Assembly (NCBI RefSeq): GCF_900109745.1
Contig: NZ_FOAV01000010.1
Coordinates: forward strand, 1-64,000
Direction: 5' to 3'
DNA: 64,000 nucleotides
Source of the DNA: Roseateles sp. YR242
Lineage (GTDB): Bacteria; Pseudomonadota; Gammaproteobacteria; Burkholderiales; Burkholderiaceae_C
A program made the translations under genes and the position numbers. Shown here piece after piece: positions 18,242 through 27,327 of this stretch (the first letter of the stretch is position 1; every line of letters starts with the position of its first letter). The notes beneath the pieces were generated by a model that saw nothing but the letters and a program-made list of their open reading frames with translations, was not told where the DNA came from and ran no database searches.

Positions 18242-18560
18242 GTCGGCGCTGACCTGGATCAGCGATGCAGTGCTGAGGCGCCGAGGCCCATGTGACGCCT
18301 GAGGCGCCCGAGGCACCTGAGGCACCTGAGGCACATGGTGGCACCTGAGGCGCCTCAGGCGCTGACCGATCCTGGAACGGACGAAGAGCCCCGAAACGGG
18401 GGACAAGCCGGTGCAACCTACTCGCGCGGCCACTTCAGAAGCTCAGCGCAAGAGCCGACAACAAGGTGAAGGCCTGGGCAGGCCATCTCCCCACGGCCTG
18501 CCGTTTTTGCGATCATTGCCACACCCGCCACCCCGCGGGCCGCCCCGCAGGAGGTCACCG
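18242..18560. other. Intergenic region with a short minisatellite
   Basis: This 319-bp stretch carries no recognised gene. At 18299-18362 it holds imperfect copies of a 9-bp unit GGCACCTGA/GGCGCCTGA, including a perfect 16-bp palindrome CCTGAGGCGCCTCAGG at 18344-18359. The rest has no promoter or RNA I recognise. A good ribosome-binding site (GGAGGT) near the right end serves the ORF at 18561. Confidence 0.6.
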
Positions 18561-19109
18561 ATGTTCATGACCGGCCGGAGTCAATTCCATGCCTCCCATT
18601 CCGATGCCGAAGCGAACCTGCGCTTTGCCTTGTCCCGCCTGGGCGTGGACTGGCGCCATCTGCGCGCCGGAGAGCTGGAAGTCCTGCTGCGCCACTTGCT
18701 GATGGCGGAACACCGCTGCATGCCACACCGCAGCGTCGTCCCTGAACTGCCCACCAACCGCTGGCTGCTGCCGCGCCTGCGCTGGCGCCGCCAGTTGGTG
18801 GCCCACCGCCTGGTGGCCCTGGGCGGCAAGGTCAGCCACGCCACCCTCTCTCGCGTGCTGCCACGAGGGACCGCCTGGCCGGGCATTGCCGCGCTGGTGG
18901 GCCGGCATGCCTGGGACCCGGTGCTGGCCCGCCATCCGCGGGATCATCAGACGCCCGAGCCCATCGCCACTGGCCTGGAGCGCGCGGGCGCCCCGTCGGA
19001 TCCATCCGATCAGTCGCTCGCGCGCGTCGCTTCACCCACGGCCCTGGCCGCCAACAGCGCCTGGACCACTTCCGCAAAGCCCAAGCCCCGCTCACCCGCC
19101 GCCACATAG
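18561..19109 (+). CDS. Hypothetical protein
   Basis: I do not recognise this 182-residue protein. The ATG at 18561 has a near-perfect GGAGGT ribosome-binding site 7 bases upstream. The first 130 residues are Leu/Arg/His-rich and look helical (SDAEANLRFALSRLGVDW, RHLRAGELEVLLRHLLMAEH); the last 50 are Ser/Ala/Pro-rich and disordered. The 3' end overlaps the opposing HAD phosphatase gene by 100 bp. That overlap, together with the low complexity of the tail, means the real end could be less well conserved than the body. No signal peptide or membrane segment is seen. Confidence 0.5.
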   Translation: MFMTGRSQFHASHSDAEANLRFALSRLGVDWRHLRAGELEVLLRHLLMAEHRCMPHRSVVPELPTNRWLLPRLRWRRQLVAHRLVALGGKVSHATLSRVLPRGTAWPGIAALVGRHAWDPVLARHPRDHQTPEPIATGLERAGAPSDPSDQSLARVASPTALAANSAWTTSAKPKPRSPAAT

Positions 19110-19843
19110 GCGGGCCGGTGCGTGAGCAGCGGCAGGAAGCGCTGGATATTGGCCACGCCCACCGTCAGCGGCAGGCGCTCGAACATGAGCTGATCGTTGC
19201 TGGAGTCGCCCACATAAACCCATTCAGCCGGGTCGAACAGCCGCCCCGTCAGGCGCGGCACGGCCCAGGCTGCCGCCGTCCATTTGTTGTGATCGCCGAT
19301 CCAGCCATTGATGTGGATCGAGCTCACCGTCGCTCGCAGCCCATGCGCCCGCATGACCGCACACACCGCCTCGATACCGGCCGGCGGCAGATGCGTGAAC
19401 TCACTATGGTCGATGGCAATGTCCGTCAGGCGACCAGCGATGTCGCGGGCCAGCAGGGCGCCAGGCACGCGCGCCAGGATGTCCGCAGCGCAGCGCTGCA
19501 GCCGCTCGAAGTGGCCGAGGCGGGTGGGTTCGTCCTGGGCGAATTCGATGGTCAGCGGCTCTGGCTCGGGGGTCTGCCAGTCAGGCCCGTGGCGATGCAG
19601 CAGCACCCCGCCGTTCTCCGCCACGATGCCCCGCACCGGCCAGGCCCGCGCAAATGGTTCGCTCCAGCCTGCCGGGCGCCCCGTGATGGCGATCACCGGC
19701 ACACCGGCATCCGCCAATCGCGCCAGGGCTTCCCGGGCAGCCGGCGCCAGGGCGCCGTGCTCGGTGAGCGTGTCATCGATATCGGTCAGCACGCCCACCA
19801 GGGCGCGCCATTCCTCACGCGAACAAGACTTCAGAGGCTTCAT
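19010..19843 (-). CDS. HAD-IIB family hydrolase (sugar-phosphatase-like)
   Basis: The 277-residue protein has all HAD motifs in order: motif I DIDDTLT (about 21-27), motif II ITGRPAG (about 53-59), the conserved Lys of DHNKW in the cap/core junction (about 190) and motif IV GDSSNDQLMF (about 218-227). The cap is of the C2B type seen in trehalose-6-phosphate, sucrose-phosphate and mannosyl-3-phosphoglycerate phosphatases. The specific substrate cannot be assigned. It is divergent from ahcY, and its start is only about 30 bp from the SAH riboswitch. Confidence 0.85.
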   Translation of the reverse strand: MKPLKSCSREEWRALVGVLTDIDDTLTEHGALAPAAREALARLADAGVPVIAITGRPAGWSEPFARAWPVRGIVAENGGVLLHRHGPDWQTPEPEPLTIEFAQDEPTRLGHFERLQRCAADILARVPGALLARDIAGRLTDIAIDHSEFTHLPPAGIEAVCAVMRAHGLRATVSSIHINGWIGDHNKWTAAAWAVPRLTGRLFDPAEWVYVGDSSNDQLMFERLPLTVGVANIQRFLPLLTHRPAYVAAGERGLGFAEVVQALLAARAVGEATRASD

Positions 19844-19861
19844 GAGCCGCGATTGTGCGTC

Positions 19862-19867
19862 TACAAT
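19862..19867 (+). promoter_or_regulatory. Likely -10 element of the ahcY promoter
   Basis: TACAAT lies here. Transcription would start around 19873-19875, just ahead of the SAH riboswitch at 19878. The -35 position (TTCATG at 19839) is a poor match. Confidence 0.5.
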
Positions 19868-19877
19868 CCCCCTCGTT

Positions 19878-19967
19878 CCGAGGAGCGTTGCGACCTCTCA
19901 CTCGACAGAGGCCAGGCTCGGAACCGCTGTGGCACAACCAGCCCACGGCCCAGCAACCGCGCTCACC
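19878..19967 (+). ncRNA. S-adenosylhomocysteine (SAH) riboswitch
   Basis: The sequence matches the SAH riboswitch consensus: CCGAGGAGCGTTGCGACC at the 5' end, GCCAGGCTCGGAA in the middle and AACCGCGCTCACC at the 3' end. P1 is CCGAG (19878-19882) with CTCGG (19917-19921). The pseudoknot pairs GAGCG (19883-19887) with the CGCTC at 19960-19964. Known members are ON switches upstream of ahcY and related genes in beta- and gammaproteobacteria, and ahcY is directly downstream here. The expression platform lies between 19968 and 20136. Confidence 0.93.
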
Positions 19968-20136
19968 CGTTGACCTTTTTGGCGGCTGGGTGAGTCTGCT
20001 CCCCCCGATCCTGCGGCCGATCTCTTCGCCCGACCTGTCCGGACCTGCCGGACGGCCCGGACCTCGCGAAGGGCCTGCGGATCGCACAGGTTCCTCCAGC
20101 CCCAGTGTCAACGGCCCATCCCAAGCAGGAGCCCGT

Positions 20137-21570
<1,434 letters not shown>

Positions 21571-21681
21571 TGTCCTGAACGGCCTCGGGGACGACAGCCG
21601 TCTCCCGCCACGCCGCCGGCGTTTGACGCATGGCTGCGCGGCCGGAGACAGCGCCGTCGCCCCGGGGCCGCACCTACCCCG

Positions 21682-22446
21682 ATGAGAGCAGACCAGTTGC
21701 TGGTGTCCACCGGCCTCGCCCCGACCCGCTCCGCCGCCCAGCGGCTGATTGAGCAGGGGGCCGTCCAATGGGAGTCGCCCAAGGGCTGGACATCGTTGAA
21801 GAAGGCCGGTGAGGCCTTGCCCGAGCATGCCGCGCTGCGCATCACCGATGACGCGGAGCTGCGTTATGTCTCGCGTGGCGGGCTCAAGCTGGAAGGCGCA
21901 CTGAAGGCCACTGGCATCGATGTCACGGGCATGCGCGCGCTGGACGTGGGCCAGAGCACCGGTGGCTTCACCGACTGCCTGCTGAAGGCCGGCGCCGCGC
22001 GTGTGGTGGGGCTGGATGTGGGGCACGCGCAGCTACATGCCTCGCTGCGCCAGGACCCACGCGTGACCGCGCTGGAAGGGACGCATGTGCGTTCACTGCC
22101 GGACTCCCCGCTGCGCGAGTTGGCCCCCGGCGCGGGCTTTGACATCGTGGTGGGGGACCTGAGCTTCATCTCCATGATCGGCGCCTTGCCCCAGCTGGAC
22201 CCATGGCTGGCCCCCGGCGGCCATGCACTGCTGCTGGTGAAGCCGCAGTTCGAGCTGGGCCCGCAGGCCATCGGCAAGGGCGGGCTGGTGAAGGATGTGT
22301 CGCTGTACCCCCAGCTTGAGCAACAGGCGCGCGACGCCGCGCTGGCGCTGGGCTGGCAGGTGGCGGGCTGGATGGACAGCCCCATCACCGGTGGCGACGG
22401 CAATCGAGAGTTTTTCCTGTGGGCGCGCAAGACCGCATCACCTTGA
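21682..22446 (+). CDS. tlyA: TlyA family RNA 2'-O-methyltransferase (hemolysin-like)
   Basis: The 254-residue protein has an N-terminal S4 RNA-binding domain (MRADQLLVSTGLAPTRSAAQ, about 1-60) and an FtsJ-like Rossmann methyltransferase domain with SRGGLKLEGAL, the SAM-binding DVGQSTGGFTD (about 89-99), GDLSFISM and LLVKPQFELG, providing the K-D-K catalytic residues. TlyA of Mycobacterium methylates 16S and 23S rRNA cytidines; the rRNA target in this organism is unknown. It sits 111 bp after ahcY, so the methyltransferase and the enzyme removing its by-product SAH may be co-transcribed. Confidence 0.92.
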   Translation: MRADQLLVSTGLAPTRSAAQRLIEQGAVQWESPKGWTSLKKAGEALPEHAALRITDDAELRYVSRGGLKLEGALKATGIDVTGMRALDVGQSTGGFTDCLLKAGAARVVGLDVGHAQLHASLRQDPRVTALEGTHVRSLPDSPLRELAPGAGFDIVVGDLSFISMIGALPQLDPWLAPGGHALLLVKPQFELGPQAIGKGGLVKDVSLYPQLEQQARDAALALGWQVAGWMDSPITGGDGNREFFLWARKTASP

Positions 22447-22504
22447 GCAGCGCCGTCAGCGACGCCCTGAACCATGCATGAACAGATCCGGAGGAGCCAC
22501 CGCC

Positions 22505-23398
22505 ATGACCACGCCCACAACGGCTACAACGGCCACAACGGCCACGACTGCCAAAACCGCCACGACCCCCGTCAGCATTGAATTCTTCCCGCCCAACACG
22601 CCGGTGGGCAGCGAGAAACTCAAGACCGTGGTTCAGGAGTTGCGCGCGGTGAACCCGCAATATTTCAGCGTGACCTACGGCGCGGGCGGCTCCACCCGGG
22701 AGAAGACGCTGGCCACCGTGGCGAGCATTGCCGGCCAGGGCTTTGATGCCGCGCCCCATCTCTCCTGCGTGGGCTCCACCCGCGAAAACATCGCCGAGAT
22801 TCTGGCCACCTACCGTGCCCAGAATGTGCGCCGTGTGGTGGCCCTGCGCGGCGACCTGCCCAGCGGCACCGCCACCGCTGGCGAGTTCCGTTATGCCGCC
22901 GAACTGGTGAGCTTCATCCGCCAGACGCAGGGCGAGGACTGGGACATCGAAGTCGCGGCCTACCCCGAGTACCACCCGCAGCAACGTTATGCAGCGCGTG
23001 ACCTGCAGTACTTCGCCGACAAGATGAAGGCCGGCGCCAACGGCGCCATCACGCAGTTCTTCTACAACCCGGACGCCTACTTCCACTTCGTGGACGCGGT
23101 GCGGGCGCTCGGCGTGGACGCGCCCATCGTGCCGGGCATCATGCCCATCAACAACTTCTCGCGCATCGCGCAGTTCTCCCAGCGCGACGGCATCGAGATC
23201 CCGCGCTGGGTGTCGATGAAGATGGAAGGCTACATGGACGACGCGGCCTCGGTGCGCGCCTTCGGCCTGGATGTGGTCACACGGCTGTGCGAGCGGCTCA
23301 TCCAGGGCGGCGCGCCTGGCCTGCACTTCTACACACTCAACCAGTCCGCGCTGACCCTTGAGTTGTGTTCGCGCCTCAAGTTGTCACCCGCTCTTTGA
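22505..23398 (+). CDS. metF: 5,10-methylenetetrahydrofolate reductase (NAD(P)H)
   Basis: MetF reduces methylene-THF to methyl-THF for remethylation of homocysteine. ATG 22505 is preceded by CGGAGGAGCC. The 297-residue protein has the family TIM-barrel/FAD motifs: IEFFPP (about 25-30), YFSVTYGAGGSTR, HLSCVGSTRENI, RRVVALRGDLP, NGAITQFFYN and LHFYTLNQS near the end. The first 24 residues are an unusual Thr/Ala run (TTPTTATTATTATTAK) encoded by a short repeat, which is not part of the fold. It closes the ahcY-tlyA-metF run. Confidence 0.96.
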   Translation: MTTPTTATTATTATTAKTATTPVSIEFFPPNTPVGSEKLKTVVQELRAVNPQYFSVTYGAGGSTREKTLATVASIAGQGFDAAPHLSCVGSTRENIAEILATYRAQNVRRVVALRGDLPSGTATAGEFRYAAELVSFIRQTQGEDWDIEVAAYPEYHPQQRYAARDLQYFADKMKAGANGAITQFFYNPDAYFHFVDAVRALGVDAPIVPGIMPINNFSRIAQFSQRDGIEIPRWVSMKMEGYMDDAASVRAFGLDVVTRLCERLIQGGAPGLHFYTLNQSALTLELCSRLKLSPAL

Positions 23399-23517
23399 TA
23401 TCCAACAAGGCCGCACGGACTGAAGGGGCACGGCGGCCAAACCTTGTGCCGTATCAAGGTTTCTACTGATCTGCAGGCGTTCAATCCGCTGTGTTCGATA
23501 CACAAGGAGAACCCTAC

Positions 23518-24177
23518 ATGAATACCCTTCGCTCCCATACCGGTCGTGTTTCTTTTCGCCCGCTGGCGGTGGCTGCTGCAGTGACCGCTGCGGTGACCGG
23601 TTTGTGTGTGCCGATGATGGTTCAGGCCCAGTCCGTGGAGAACCCATGGCAGGTGCGTGTTCGTGCCGTCAACATCGACTCGGCCAACAAGGACAGCACG
23701 GGTTATGGTCTCTCCATCAACAAAAAGACCATTCCGGAATTCGACGTCAGCTACTTCTTCACGCCCAACATCGCGGCGGAGCTGATCCTGACCTATCCGC
23801 AAAAGCACAAGCTGTATTCCGAAGGCACCCAGATCGGCACGCTCAAGCACCTGCCGCCCACCCTGACGGTGCAATACCACTTCAACCCAACCGGCACCGT
23901 GCGTCCGTATGTCGGTGCCGGCCTGAACTACACCCGCTTCTCCGGCGTGCACTTCGACAGTGCCGTGCAGCAGTCGCTGAAACCCAGCATCAAGAACAAC
24001 AGCTTCGGCGCGGCCGCTCAAGCCGGCGTGGATGTGATGCTGGACAAGGCCTGGTCCATCAACTTCGACATCAAGAAGGTGCAGATCGGCACCAAGGTGT
24101 CGTCGGCTGGCACCGAAGTCGGCAAGTTCAAGGTGAACCCGCTGCTCGTGGGTGTGGGCGTGGGCTACCGCTTCTGA
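23518..24177 (+). CDS. OmpW family outer-membrane protein
   Basis: The 219-residue protein starts at ATG 23518 after an AAGGAGA site. A signal peptide of about 38 residues ends VQAQ. The mature part is an eight-stranded OmpW-type barrel with the family signatures PEFDVSYFFTPNIAAELIL, LPPTLTVQYHF, RPYVGAGLNYTRF and the terminal VGVGYRF with C-terminal Phe for BAM recognition. OmpW proteins are small hydrophobic-solute channels. A second OmpW lies at 39222-39920; the two are clearly divergent. Confidence 0.93.
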   Translation: MNTLRSHTGRVSFRPLAVAAAVTAAVTGLCVPMMVQAQSVENPWQVRVRAVNIDSANKDSTGYGLSINKKTIPEFDVSYFFTPNIAAELILTYPQKHKLYSEGTQIGTLKHLPPTLTVQYHFNPTGTVRPYVGAGLNYTRFSGVHFDSAVQQSLKPSIKNNSFGAAAQAGVDVMLDKAWSINFDIKKVQIGTKVSSAGTEVGKFKVNPLLVGVGVGYRF

Positions 24178-24190
24178 TCAACGGTTTCAT

Positions 24191-24267
24191 GGTCGGCGCT
24201 ATTTGGATTTGGGGCATGCGCCGACCATGGAAAAGGCGCCTCCCTTTTTGGGGAGGCGCCTTTTTTT
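24191..24267. terminator. Two consecutive hairpins, the second a bidirectional terminator
   Basis: GGTCGGCGC (24191-24199) pairs with GCGCCGACC (24218-24226). Directly after it, AAAAGGCGCCTCCC (24231-24244) pairs with GGGAGGCGCCTTTT (about 24251-24264) and continues into a T run. With A's on the left and T's on the right the second hairpin works on both strands, ending ompW rightwards and pepQ leftwards. Confidence 0.85.
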
Positions 24268-24347
24268 CGTCCCGGTCTTTTCCTTTGGCGCGCCCGGCTC
24301 CTGGCGTCCGGCTCGTCAGGCCAGCGCTTTGCGTCGGGCTGCGCGCT

Positions 24348-25724
24348 TCAGGCCAGCGTGGCGAATGCGTCCCGCGTGAGGTTCTCGGGGGCAACGCCCT
24401 CCGCGCGGCAGACGACGTCGTCCTCGATGCGCACACCACCAAAGGCGCTGAGGTGCTTGACCAGTGCCCAGTCCACCGAGGCTGCGGCCGGCGTGGCACG
24501 CAGTTGGTCCAGCAGCATGGGAATGAAATACAGCCCCGGCTCGATGGTGACCACCATGCCGGCCTGCAGCACCCGCGTCAGTCGCAGGTAGGGATGCCCA
24601 TCGGGCTTGGGCAGGGTGCCGCCCTCTTCGTCCTTCATGAAGCCGCCAATGTCATGCACCTGCAGGCCCAGCAGGTGGCCGATGCCGTGCGGCAGGAAGG
24701 TGCTGGTGACCCGCTGGGCCAGCATCGCCTCTTCGTCCATCTTCACGATGCCGACCTGGCGCAGCACCTTGGCGCATTCCGCGTGGGCGGCCAGATGGAT
24801 GTCGCGGTAGTCGGTGCCGGCGCGCACCAGGTCCACCAGGCGCAGTTGGGAGGCCTCCATGGCGTCGATCAAGGCCTGGAAGGTGGCATCCCCGTTGCCA
24901 GTGGTGCGGGTGATGTCCGAGGCATAGCCACAGCTGTGGGCGCCGGCATCCACCAGCAGCGACAAGGACTGCGCGGGCGCCTTCAGGTCCTGGTACTGAT
25001 AGTGCAGGACGGCGCAGTGCTCGTTCAGCGCCACGATGTTGCCGTAGGGCAGCTCACGTTCGGCCAGGCCCACCGCCTCCAGATAGGCGCGGTGCACCTG
25101 CGCTTCGGACGCGCCCTCGCGGAAGGCGCGTTGGGTTGCCAAATGGCCACGTGCACCCAGCACCGAGGCTTCACGCATGCGCACCAGCTCGTACGGGGTC
25201 TTGACCGCGCGCGCGTAATGCAGGGCGTTGAGCACCGCCGGTGGGTTGTTGGGCACGATGTCGCCCAGCGCGGCGTCCGCCTCGCCGATGATGGCCAGAC
25301 GGCCCGGCACCTGCAGGTGGGGCACGGCGTCCGCCGCCTTGCGCACAATCACCAGTTCGAAATGTTCCACCCAGAAGCCACTGGGCGCGGCGGGCGGCAC
25401 ATGCCAATAGTCCTCCGGCTGGCAATACACCAGTCGCGGCTTGTGGCCAGGGCGGATCACCAGCCAGCTGTCCGGATGCTGGACCAGCGGCGCCCATAGC
25501 TTGAAATGCGGATTGGGTTGGAAGACGTAGGGGCGGTCGTCCAGGAACGCAAATTTCTCGATGCCCGACGCAATCACCAGCGCATCGAAGCCACCGCGTT
25601 GCAGCGCGTGTTCGGTGCGCCGCTGTTGCTCGGCGAGATGGGCGGCATAAAGCGTGGAGGTCGGCGCAGAGGTGGGCGCCGAGCGGTCAGAAGTGGTGGA
25701 CATGGATTCAGGGGCGGCAGTCAT
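24348..25724 (-). CDS. pepQ: Xaa-Pro dipeptidase (PepQ-like, M24B)
   Basis: The 458 residues align along their length with E. coli PepQ (443 aa): FLDDRPYVFQPNPHFKLWAP, PYGNIVALNEHCAVLHYQ, and the dinuclear metal ligands in LLVDAG, SDITRT, PHGIGHLLGLQVHD, TIEPGLYF and RIEDDVV are all present. PepQ cleaves X-Pro dipeptides in the cytoplasm. The start at 25724 overlaps the stop of the upstream cyclo-ligase gene (ATGA), so the two are translationally coupled. The first 25 residues are a Ser/Thr/Pro-rich extension. Confidence 0.93.
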   Translation of the reverse strand: MTAAPESMSTTSDRSAPTSAPTSTLYAAHLAEQQRRTEHALQRGGFDALVIASGIEKFAFLDDRPYVFQPNPHFKLWAPLVQHPDSWLVIRPGHKPRLVYCQPEDYWHVPPAAPSGFWVEHFELVIVRKAADAVPHLQVPGRLAIIGEADAALGDIVPNNPPAVLNALHYARAVKTPYELVRMREASVLGARGHLATQRAFREGASEAQVHRAYLEAVGLAERELPYGNIVALNEHCAVLHYQYQDLKAPAQSLSLLVDAGAHSCGYASDITRTTGNGDATFQALIDAMEASQLRLVDLVRAGTDYRDIHLAAHAECAKVLRQVGIVKMDEEAMLAQRVTSTFLPHGIGHLLGLQVHDIGGFMKDEEGGTLPKPDGHPYLRLTRVLQAGMVVTIEPGLYFIPMLLDQLRATPAAASVDWALVKHLSAFGGVRIEDDVVCRAEGVAPENLTRDAFATLA

Positions 25725-26377
25725 GCGCGGGGATTCTCCCAGACCAGCCCCATCTCGGTCAGCATGGCGTCGAGCCGTACGTCGTTCGGCTGGGCGGTCA
25801 GCGTGGGTTGGAAGCCATGGCTGTAGCCCACGCCCACCACCAGCGGGCGGGGCGTGATGCGGGCAATGGTGCGTTTCATGAACCCGCCGCCATACCCCAT
25901 GCGCAGGCCACCGGGGCCGTAACCCAGGCAAGGCAGTAGCAGCAGTTGCGGATCAAAGGCTTCGGTGTCCTTGGGTTTGGTGATGCCGGTACCGTCTTCT
26001 TCCATGGGGCAGCCGGGGTACCAGATATGAAAGCGCAGGCGGTTTTCATCCCGGTCCACCACCGGCAGGCCAATACGGCGTTGCCCGTCGGCCTCGCTCC
26101 AGCGGTAGAGGGCCGGCATGGGGTCGAACTCGCCCTTGATCGGCCAATAGGCGGCAATGCGGGCTTCCTTGCGGGCCACCAGCCAGACACGCAGCACACG
26201 CTGCAGCTGGTCGGAGAGTGCGAGGCGGCCAGGCAGGTCCAGGCGTTCCTGGATGAGCTGCTCGCGCAGGGCGCGCCGTTCAGCCGCGGCCGCCGCCGCG
26301 GCTTCCGGCCCCTGCGGGTGGCCGGCATCCGGGGGGCTGCCCCCGTCATGGCCTGGCTTGCTGTCCTGAGAATCCAT
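25721..26377 (-). CDS. 5-formyltetrahydrofolate cyclo-ligase family protein (copy 1, divergent)
   Basis: The enzyme family converts 5-formyl-THF to methenyl-THF using ATP. ATG 26377 follows GGGAGCGGG and gives 218 residues, with a 30-residue Asp/Gly/Ala-rich leader. The core is recognisable: IAAYWPIKGEFDPMPAL, LRFHIWYPG, LLLLPCLGYGPGGLRMGYGG and VGVGYSH. The ATP/Mg loop reads GYGGGFMKRTI instead of the canonical GYGGGYYDR seen in the second copy at 28333-28923, so activity may be altered. It is coupled to pepQ by a 4-bp overlap and is divergent from the TfoX-type gene. Confidence 0.88.
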   Translation of the reverse strand: MDSQDSKPGHDGGSPPDAGHPQGPEAAAAAAAERRALREQLIQERLDLPGRLALSDQLQRVLRVWLVARKEARIAAYWPIKGEFDPMPALYRWSEADGQRRIGLPVVDRDENRLRFHIWYPGCPMEEDGTGITKPKDTEAFDPQLLLLPCLGYGPGGLRMGYGGGFMKRTIARITPRPLVVGVGYSHGFQPTLTAQPNDVRLDAMLTEMGLVWENPRA

Positions 26378-26459
26378 CCCGCTCCCGCTTCCTTGGGCCC
26401 CCTGGCCCTGCCGACGACGATTGTGGCCGCGCGGCGTGGCGCGCGCTAGAGTCCGCCGC

Positions 26460-26885
26460 ATGGGAACGACTCCTCTGGACAACGGCTTCGTCGCGCACTG
26501 CATGGAATTGCTGGCCCCCATCGGACCGATCCGATCACGGCGGATGTTTGGCGGGCACGGGCTGTATGCGGATGGGCTGTTCGTGGCCATCATCAGTTCG
26601 GACCAGCTCTACCTGAAGACCGACGACCAGACACGGCCTCGCTTCATGGCGGCAGGTTGCGAACCCTTCCGGTATGACCGGCGTGCACCCGACGGACAGG
26701 TCACAACCGCCTCACTGGGTTATTTCCAGCCGCCGGAGGAAGCGCTCGAGTCGGTGGTGTTGATGGCACCCTGGGCACGCCTGGCCATGGAGGCATCGCT
26801 GCGCTCGGCCAACGCCAAGCCGGCGAAAACGATCAAGCCGGCGTCAGACGCGGCACCAAGGCCGAGAGCAAGGAAGGCCGGCTGA
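26460..26885 (+). CDS. TfoX N-terminal domain protein
   Basis: The 141-residue protein carries the TfoX/Sxy N-terminal domain: FVAHCMELLAPIGPIRSRRM, FGGHGLYADGLFVAII, LYLKTDD and FRYDRRAPDGQ. It lacks the C-terminal domain of full-length Sxy, as is common in betaproteobacteria; such short proteins have no proven role in competence. The last 25 residues are Lys/Ala/Pro-rich. The 3' end overlaps the convergent DUF2917 gene by 53 bp. The start at 26460 is divergent from the cyclo-ligase gene. Confidence 0.87.
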   Translation: MGTTPLDNGFVAHCMELLAPIGPIRSRRMFGGHGLYADGLFVAIISSDQLYLKTDDQTRPRFMAAGCEPFRYDRRAPDGQVTTASLGYFQPPEEALESVVLMAPWARLAMEASLRSANAKPAKTIKPASDAAPRPRARKAG

Positions 26886-27201
26886 CCTGATGGCGGGCCT
26901 GCCATTGGGCACAGGCCTGCGGCGGCACCAACAACTGGAAGCGGGCGGTGGGCCAGGCTTCGATCACCAGTTCCGTCCCGCTGGGCACGTCCAGCGCATC
27001 TCCCGCGCTGAGCCAGTAATCATCGGCAGGCAGCTCCAGCGCCCCCTGCTGGGTGACCCACACACGCCCTTCCAGCACCCGCAGTTCTCGACGGCCCGGC
27101 CCAATGGGCAGTCGCACGGCTTCGCCTTGGCTCAGTTGCCAGGCTGCATCGCTCAGGTCGGGTGGGGTGGGCTGGATTGATGACAAACGCGTGACGGCCA
27201 T
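26833..27201 (-). CDS. DUF2917 domain protein
   Basis: The 122-residue protein matches DUF2917, small cupin-like proteins of unknown function common in Burkholderiales (WQLSQGEAVRLP, LRVLEGRVWVT, DDYWLSAGDALDVPSG). ATG 27201 has a strong GAGGAGTG ribosome-binding site. It is divergent from the LysR regulator at 27328, an arrangement that suggests it is the regulator's target. Its end overlaps the TfoX-type gene on the other strand. Confidence 0.82.
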   Translation of the reverse strand: MAVTRLSSIQPTPPDLSDAAWQLSQGEAVRLPIGPGRRELRVLEGRVWVTQQGALELPADDYWLSAGDALDVPSGTELVIEAWPTARFQLLVPPQACAQWQARHQVSRPSLLSALVPRLTPA

Positions 27202-27327
27202 GATTCACTCCTCTGTGCCTGAACCACCACTGAACGGGCAGCTTTCCTCGAAGGCATGAGCGAATGTTAGGGTTCCCCCGAGGCGGCGTCCAATGACTCT
27301 TGGCACGTCGATTGATACCATTTGCGC

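Noticed and set aside
18299-18362. CRISPR array
   Set aside because: The repeats are only 9 bp and contiguous, with no spacers, and no cas genes are present.
26460-26885. Competence master regulator Sxy
   Set aside because: Only the N-terminal TfoX domain is present, so a competence role cannot be claimed.
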